A DNA stretch of 64,000 bases, taken from positions 62,001 to 126,000 of the forward strand of contig NZ_JARYZI010000008.1 in NCBI RefSeq assembly GCF_029914245.1, given 5' to 3'. Position 1 is the first letter of the stretch. Each line of letters begins with the position of its first letter. Source of the DNA: Fusibacter bizertensis (GTDB lineage: Bacteria; Bacillota; Clostridia; Peptostreptococcales; Acidaminobacteraceae). This document shows, in pieces, positions 58,878-64,000 of the stretch. The notes below the pieces were generated by a model, which worked only from the letters and a program-made list of their open reading frames with translations, was not told the origin of the DNA and ran no database searches. The translations under genes and the position numbers were made by a program.

Positions 58878-60821
58878 ATGCATACTAATGATATAAAAGA
58901 AAGTATCCACGAAAAGGGTTTCTTTTATCTTCATGATGGCGAATTAGATGTACATCTTTTTCATGAAGGTACAAACTATCAAAGCTACAATTTTTTTGGT
59001 GCACACAAGATTCACAAATTTGACATGGATGCCATCAGGTTTGTGGTATGGGCACCAAATGCTAAAGAAGTTCATTTAGTTGGCGACTTTAACGATTGGG
59101 ACGATTTTGGTTATCCGCTTCAGCGCATTTCTGATAGCGGGGTTTGGCATATTTGTGTACCGGGCGTTAATCACTATGACCGCTATAAATACAGAATCAC
59201 AACTCAAAGTCACGAAATTTTGTTTAAGGCTGATCCGTATGCTTTCCACGCTGAGGAACGTCCGCACACTGCATCAAAATATTATGATATTTCTGGTTAT
59301 CAATGGCACGACAACAGTTGGCTCGATCAAAGAAAAGAAAAGGATCATCACCATAGTCCTATGAGCATCTATGAAGTCAATTTACTCTCATGGAGAAAAA
59401 AAACTGACGGTGCACAGTATTCCTATCACGATTTGGCACAAGAGTTAATCCCATATGTAAAAGAAATGAATTTTACGCATATAGAACTCATGCCTATCAT
59501 GGAACACCCCTATGATGGTTCATGGGGCTATCAATTAACTGGCTACTTTGCACCTACTAGTCGCTATGGCACACCAAAGGATTTTATGTACTTTGTCGAT
59601 ACCTGTCATCAAAACGGTATAGGCGTAATTTTAGATTGGGTACCTTGTCATTACTGCAAAGATGCACATGGTTTATATCATTTTGATGGTGGACCTGTCT
59701 TTGAATCTCCCGAGTATGATCGCGCACATAACGATCAATGGGGTACCATCAACTTCGACTACGGTCGCCCTGAAGTTCAATCATTTTTAATTTCGAATTT
59801 ACTTTATTGGTTAGAAAATTACCATGTAGATGGTATACGTATAGACGCTGTAGCATATATGCTATATCTTAACTTCGGTGGTAAGATCTTAAAGAACAAA
59901 TATGGTGGGTTTGAAAATCTCGATGCAATAGAATTTATCAAAAAGATGAATCATGTCGTTCTAGACGCTTATCCAGACGCATTACTTATGGCTGAAGAAA
60001 GTACCTCTTGGCCTAAAGTATCTGGAAAAATAGAAGATGGTGGATTAGGGTTTAACTACAAATGGAATATGGGTTGGATGAACGATATCTTAGAATATAT
60101 GCAACTAGACCCTGCTTATCGAAAAGGATTTCACAGAGCACTTACATTTACCATGACTTACGCATTTTCAGAGTTCTTTGTCTTACCACTGAGTCACGAT
60201 GAAGTCGTACATGGCAAGAAGTCACTACTCGAAAAAATGCCCGGAACTTATCACGAGAAATTTGCAAATCTTCGCCTGCTCTTAGCCTATATGTATGCAC
60301 ATCCCGGTAAAAAACTTTTGTTTATGGGAAGTGAATTTGGTCAATTTATAGAGTGGAACGAATGGCAAGCACTTGATTGGCATTTGTTAGAATATACCTC
60401 ACATAAAAGTATGCAATTGTATATGAAAGAACTGAATTTTGTTTACAAAAGTCATCCTAGTTTTTATGAACTAGACACCACTTATGATGGCTACAGCTGG
60501 ATTGAAGTAGACAATTCTGATGAAAGCGTTATTTCTTTCGAAAGAATTGATAAAAGCGGTTGCAAGGTATTAGCAGCATTTAACTTCACACCAGTTCCAA
60601 GAAACGCACATCCAATCGGCGTAGACAAGCCTGGCACTTATGAAGTGTTTTTTAACACTTGTGACCAACGCTTTGGAGGCGCAGAACCATCTTTGGCTAC
60701 AGAATATATAGCAACAAAAGAAAAATCATTTAATCGCCCTTACACACTACGTATTAAGTTACAAGGATTAAGTGGCGTGTTCATAAAGTACAAGGAGGAT
60801 AATGATAATGAAAGAAGGTAA
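58878..60821 (+). CDS. glgB: 1,4-alpha-glucan branching enzyme
   Basis: Makes alpha-1,6 branches in glycogen. 647 residues: an N-terminal CBM48 carbohydrate module (about 50-145; [20 protein letters not shown]), the GH13 barrel (about 160-520) with [12 protein letters not shown] (nucleophile), LLMAEEST (acid/base) and [12 protein letters not shown], and a C-terminal beta domain. The last bases overlap glgC by 14. First enzyme gene of glgBCDA. Confidence 0.95.
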   Translation: MHTNDIKESIHEKGFFYLHDGELDVHLFHEGTNYQSYNFFGAHKIHKFDMDAIRFVVWAPNAKEVHLVGDFNDWDDFGYPLQRISDSGVWHICVPGVNHYDRYKYRITTQSHEILFKADPYAFHAEERPHTASKYYDISGYQWHDNSWLDQRKEKDHHHSPMSIYEVNLLSWRKKTDGAQYSYHDLAQELIPYVKEMNFTHIELMPIMEHPYDGSWGYQLTGYFAPTSRYGTPKDFMYFVDTCHQNGIGVILDWVPCHYCKDAHGLYHFDGGPVFESPEYDRAHNDQWGTINFDYGRPEVQSFLISNLLYWLENYHVDGIRIDAVAYMLYLNFGGKILKNKYGGFENLDAIEFIKKMNHVVLDAYPDALLMAEESTSWPKVSGKIEDGGLGFNYKWNMGWMNDILEYMQLDPAYRKGFHRALTFTMTYAFSEFFVLPLSHDEVVHGKKSLLEKMPGTYHEKFANLRLLLAYMYAHPGKKLLFMGSEFGQFIEWNEWQALDWHLLEYTSHKSMQLYMKELNFVYKSHPSFYELDTTYDGYSWIEVDNSDESVISFERIDKSGCKVLAAFNFTPVPRNAHPIGVDKPGTYEVFFNTCDQRFGGAEPSLATEYIATKEKSFNRPYTLRIKLQGLSGVFIKYKEDNDNERR

Positions 60822-61947
60822 AATGATTGCCATGCTATTAGCTGGCGGACAAGGTTCACGACTTAAACTATTGACACAAGAAGTTGCAAAACCTGCTGTT
60901 CCTTTTGGCGGAAAATATCGTATCATCGATTTTCCACTGAGCAACTGTTCCAACTCTAACATCTTTGACGTGGGCATTCTCACGCAATATAAGCCTTATC
61001 AGTTAAATTCACACATCGGGATCGGAAGTGCGTGGGATTTAGACCGTCGCTCGGGCGGCGTAAGAGTTTTGCCACCTTATACAAGCGAACTTGGAGGCAG
61101 ATGGTATAAAGGGACTGCCAATGCAATCTATGAAAATATAAGCTTTATTGATGAACTCGATCCTGAATACGTATTGATTCTTTCAGGTGACCATATCTAT
61201 AAAATGGATTATTCAAAGATGCTGGACTTTCATATTCAAAAAAAGGCTGATATCACCATATCAGTTGTTGGTGTTCCATGGGATGAAACACACCGTTTTG
61301 GAATCTTAAACATCGATGAAAACAACTTTATCACTGAATTTGATGAAAAACCAAAACATGCGAAATCAAACCTCGCCTCAATGGGTATCTATATCTTCAA
61401 CTGGAAGGCACTTCGTTCTTATCTCGTTGCAGAAGAAAAAAAAGCCGGATCAGCCAATGATTTTGGTAAAGATATCATCCCTCAAATGAAGCTTGATGGC
61501 AAAAAAACTTTTGCCTATGAATTTGAAGGTTATTGGAAAGATGTTGGTACTGTAAAAAGCTATTGGGAAGCCAACATGGATCTCCTCAGCGATGACAATG
61601 AGCTCGATTTATATGATAGTAATTGGAAAATCTATACTAAAAACAAACATTTACCACCACAATATATCGCATGTGGTGCTTCCGTTACAAACTCTTTAAT
61701 CAATGAAGGTTGTACTGTTGAAGGTCATCTTGAAAGCTGTGTTCTTTTCAACGAAATCCTCATAAAAAAGGAAGCCAAAGTTTTTAATACCGTTATCTTA
61801 TCGGGTGTAACGATTGAAGAAGATTGTGAAATCCATAATGCAGTTATCATGGAAGATGTAACCGTCAAAGCAGGGACTGTAATTGGTTCTCCAGACAGTA
61901 ACATCATCTATCTTGTTAGTAAAAATAAAATAATCGAAACGGAGTGA
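60808..61947 (+). CDS. glgC: Glucose-1-phosphate adenylyltransferase, catalytic subunit
   Basis: Makes ADP-glucose from glucose-1-phosphate and ATP. 379 residues with [20 protein letters not shown] (catalytic loop), [24 protein letters not shown] and a C-terminal left-handed beta-helix. All catalytic residues are present, in contrast to GlgD. The ATG at 60808 lies nine bases from AAGGAGG and is preferred over the one at 60802. Confidence 0.95.
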   Translation: MKEGKMIAMLLAGGQGSRLKLLTQEVAKPAVPFGGKYRIIDFPLSNCSNSNIFDVGILTQYKPYQLNSHIGIGSAWDLDRRSGGVRVLPPYTSELGGRWYKGTANAIYENISFIDELDPEYVLILSGDHIYKMDYSKMLDFHIQKKADITISVVGVPWDETHRFGILNIDENNFITEFDEKPKHAKSNLASMGIYIFNWKALRSYLVAEEKKAGSANDFGKDIIPQMKLDGKKTFAYEFEGYWKDVGTVKSYWEANMDLLSDDNELDLYDSNWKIYTKNKHLPPQYIACGASVTNSLINEGCTVEGHLESCVLFNEILIKKEAKVFNTVILSGVTIEEDCEIHNAVIMEDVTVKAGTVIGSPDSNIIYLVSKNKIIETE

Positions 61948-61954
61948 GGTGTAT

Positions 61955-63091
61955 ATGAAAAATTGTTTAGGAATCATTAACTTAAGTGAAGTAGATAGCC
62001 CTTTCGGCGTTCTATGCCAAAACAGACCCGCTTCGATGCTGCCGTTTGCAGGTAGATATAGGGTCATAGATTTCACGCTCTCTAATATGGTCAATAGTGG
62101 AATCAACAATATCGGTGTATTCACCGGTAATAAAGTGCGTTCTGTAATGGACCATCTTGGTTCAGGACAGCCTTGGGATTTAGATAGAAAAATCAATGGT
62201 TTATTTCTCTTTACACCAACATATGATTACACTTCTATCAATGCAAAAGTAGGCGATTTAGACTTGTTTTTCCAAAATAAATCTTTTGTAAAAAATGCCA
62301 AGCAAGAAAATATATTTTTAGCAAAGACATACATGATTGCTAACATCGATCTGAAAGAAGCTTATCAAGAGTTTCTGGATACAGGGGCAGATATCGGCAT
62401 TATATATAAAAAAGTATCAGATCCCAAAAATCGATTTATCGGTTGTGATAAGATCAATTTTGATGGAAAAGGCGAGTTCGAAAGCATAGGTACCAATCTC
62501 GGTATGGAAGAGAACTTTGATCTATCTCTCGAAATGTATTTCATGAAGAAAAATGTATACTTCGATTTACTTTTTGATTCAGTTGAACGTGGTAATGCTA
62601 ACTATCTCAAGCAAGCAGTTCTCAACAGTTTAAACAAATATAAGGTGCATACTATTGAATTTACAGGGTATGTATCTTGCATCAATACGTTAAGAAACTA
62701 TTTTGATGCCAATATGGCCATATTAAATCAAGAAATATCCAATGAACTTTTCTTTGAGCATGGTCAAATTTTTACAAAAGTTAAAGATGAGCCTTCAACC
62801 CACTACAAGAAAAATGCACGGATCAAAAATTCGTTTGTTGCAAACGGCTGCCAGATTGATGGCTATGTTGAAAACTCTATTATTTTTAGGGGCGTGAAGG
62901 TTGAAAAAGGATGCATCATCAGAAACAGTATCGTGATGCAGAAAACACATATTGATGAAAATGTGCACCTAAATTACACCATCCTTGATAAGCGTACTAC
63001 CATTAACAAAGGTGTAACATTAATTGGAGATCCATCACTTCCGTATATTGGCGGAAAAAAAGCGGTGATCTCTAAGGAGGGAGATATATGA
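61955..63091 (+). CDS. glgD: Glucose-1-phosphate adenylyltransferase, GlgD regulatory subunit
   Basis: Non-catalytic partner of GlgC in Firmicutes. 378 residues in the same fold, but the catalytic GGxGxRL loop is replaced by LSEVDSPFGVLCQNRPASM, so it cannot make ADP-glucose alone; it raises GlgC activity. A C-terminal beta-helix is present (FVANGCQIDGYVENSIIFRG). Start at the ATG at 61955 behind GAGGTG. The stop overlaps the glgA ATG (ATGA). Confidence 0.93.
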   Translation: MKNCLGIINLSEVDSPFGVLCQNRPASMLPFAGRYRVIDFTLSNMVNSGINNIGVFTGNKVRSVMDHLGSGQPWDLDRKINGLFLFTPTYDYTSINAKVGDLDLFFQNKSFVKNAKQENIFLAKTYMIANIDLKEAYQEFLDTGADIGIIYKKVSDPKNRFIGCDKINFDGKGEFESIGTNLGMEENFDLSLEMYFMKKNVYFDLLFDSVERGNANYLKQAVLNSLNKYKVHTIEFTGYVSCINTLRNYFDANMAILNQEISNELFFEHGQIFTKVKDEPSTHYKKNARIKNSFVANGCQIDGYVENSIIFRGVKVEKGCIIRNSIVMQKTHIDENVHLNYTILDKRTTINKGVTLIGDPSLPYIGGKKAVISKEGDI

Positions 63092-64000
63092 CACAAGTCG
63101 TTTTTGTGGCTTCTGAAGCAGCGCCTTTCGCAAAAACAGGTGGTCTTGCAGATGTTGCAGGTTCTCTACCAAAAGCACTTAATTCGAAAAAAATAAACGT
63201 TAAAGTTTTTATGCCACTTCATATCAAAATCTCACCGACTTATAAAGAGCAGATGAAATTCATAGGCTACACAACTGTCAACATGGGATGGCGTACACAA
63301 TATGTCGGTTTGATGACTTTAAACTACGATGGCGTGGATTACTATTTTATCGACAACGAATTTTACTTTAAAAGACATGCGCTTTACGGCGAAGGCGATG
63401 ACGGAGAGCGTTACATCTTTTTTTGTAAAGCCGTACTCGCTGCCATCAAAATGACAGGAGAAAAACCCGACATCATCCATACCAACGACTGGCATGCTGC
63501 TTCTATCAATGTTCTACTAGATTATTACAGCAGACAAGATCCTTTTTATCAAGGTATAAAGACTGTTTTCACCATCCATAATTTGCGTTATCAAGGTGTC
63601 TTTGATCCTTATATCATGGGTGATTTACTCAATTTACCTTACGAATATTACAACGAAGAGCGTTTGAAGTTCTATGAAAACATCAATATTTTAAAAGGTG
63701 GCATCGTCTTTAGCGATCATGTGACTACAGTCTCAAAAAGCTATGCACATGAAATTACTTATCCTTATTTCGGAGAAAATTTGGATGGTGTCATCAACAA
63801 GTACAAAGATAAACTTACAGGGATCGTCAATGGGATAGATTATGATATCTATTCGCCTGAAACAGATGTTAACATCCCGGTGAATTTCGATTTTCAAACT
63901 GTAGACCGAAAGCGCGAGATCAAAAATCACTTACAAGTTAAATTTGGTTTACCTGTAGATCCAGATATCCCTATGCTTGCTATGGTGACAAGACTTGCTG
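63088..64000 (+). CDS. glgA: Glycogen synthase (ADP-glucose type), N-terminal part, cut by right edge
   Basis: Extends alpha-1,4 glucan chains with ADP-glucose. The first 304 codons are visible and open to the window edge. The start codon overlaps the glgD stop, behind AAGGAGG. The ADP-glucose-binding block FVASEAAPFAKTGGLADVAG is at residues 6-25, with DIIHTNDWHAA (about 131) and VFTIHNLRYQGVFDP (about 167), all typical of GT5. The C-terminal domain lies outside the window. Confidence 0.96.
   Translation, partial: MTQVVFVASEAAPFAKTGGLADVAGSLPKALNSKKINVKVFMPLHIKISPTYKEQMKFIGYTTVNMGWRTQYVGLMTLNYDGVDYYFIDNEFYFKRHALYGEGDDGERYIFFCKAVLAAIKMTGEKPDIIHTNDWHAASINVLLDYYSRQDPFYQGIKTVFTIHNLRYQGVFDPYIMGDLLNLPYEYYNEERLKFYENINILKGGIVFSDHVTTVSKSYAHEITYPYFGENLDGVINKYKDKLTGIVNGIDYDIYSPETDVNIPVNFDFQTVDRKREIKNHLQVKFGLPVDPDIPMLAMVTRLA

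Overview
The window is a compact, AT-rich chromosomal segment from a Gram-positive, low-GC bacterium, most likely a motile, strictly or mainly anaerobic member of the Clostridia. The evidence is strong GGAGG ribosome sites with frequent TTG/GTG starts, a single-chain clostridial-type PurL, a type II GalT, a GlgC/GlgD pair, a YaaR protein, an H-NOX chemoreceptor and an FMN-riboswitch-controlled RibU. The exact genus cannot be named from the sequence; a Fusibacter/Acidaminobacter-like relative is a guess. I see no insertion sequence, prophage, integrase or CRISPR array. Both ends are cut inside genes: a UvrD-type helicase on the left and glycogen synthase glgA on the right. From about 1 to 57.6 kb nearly every gene is on the minus strand, with a few plus-strand islands; from 57.9 kb onward genes are on the plus strand.

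Layout: 0-4.5 kb holds the end of a UvrD-like helicase, a recX operon with two unknown membrane/exported proteins, and a coupled nucleoid protein-rluF pair. 4.6-9 kb holds a methyl-accepting chemotaxis protein with a lysine-rich tail and a GAF/HD-GYP c-di-GMP phosphodiesterase. 9.1-11 kb (plus) holds a SagB-type nitroreductase and an M20 peptidase. 11.1-11.8 kb is a six-tRNA cluster with a near-consensus promoter. 11.8-16 kb holds rph-rdgB-yfcE and a large cell-wall amidase. 16-21.7 kb is a yaaR-pcrA-ligA-AIR-synthase-like run. 21.8-26.4 kb holds a FliK-like protein coupled to a tiny FlhB-C-terminal homologue, an EamA exporter and a BaiN-type flavoprotein.

26.5-31.3 kb is the most unusual region: an orphan BrxD/DUF2791-type ATPase, a CheA-like kinase lacking an evident Hpt domain, and a divergent H-NOX chemoreceptor that keeps the residues known to bind heme and O2. 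31.4-35.2 kb holds two MATE exporters flanking riboswitch-ribU. 35.3 kb is a cupin. 35.8-43 kb is the purine operon purE-C-F-M-N-H-D behind PurBox-like sites; purL stands alone at 51-55 kb. 43.2-48 kb is galE-K-T-M. 48.1-50.2 kb is a DUF4130/radical-SAM DNA-repair-like pair whose promoter carries a perfect LexA/DinR box. 50.3 kb is a SleB-like hydrolase. 55-57.7 kb is an operon of a 37-residue unknown peptide, an MFS exporter and an ArsR-type regulator. 57.9-64 kb holds a LysR regulator and the glycogen genes glgB-C-D-A.

No stretch over 300 bases is without a gene; the longest gap (33492-33781) is filled by the FMN riboswitch leader.
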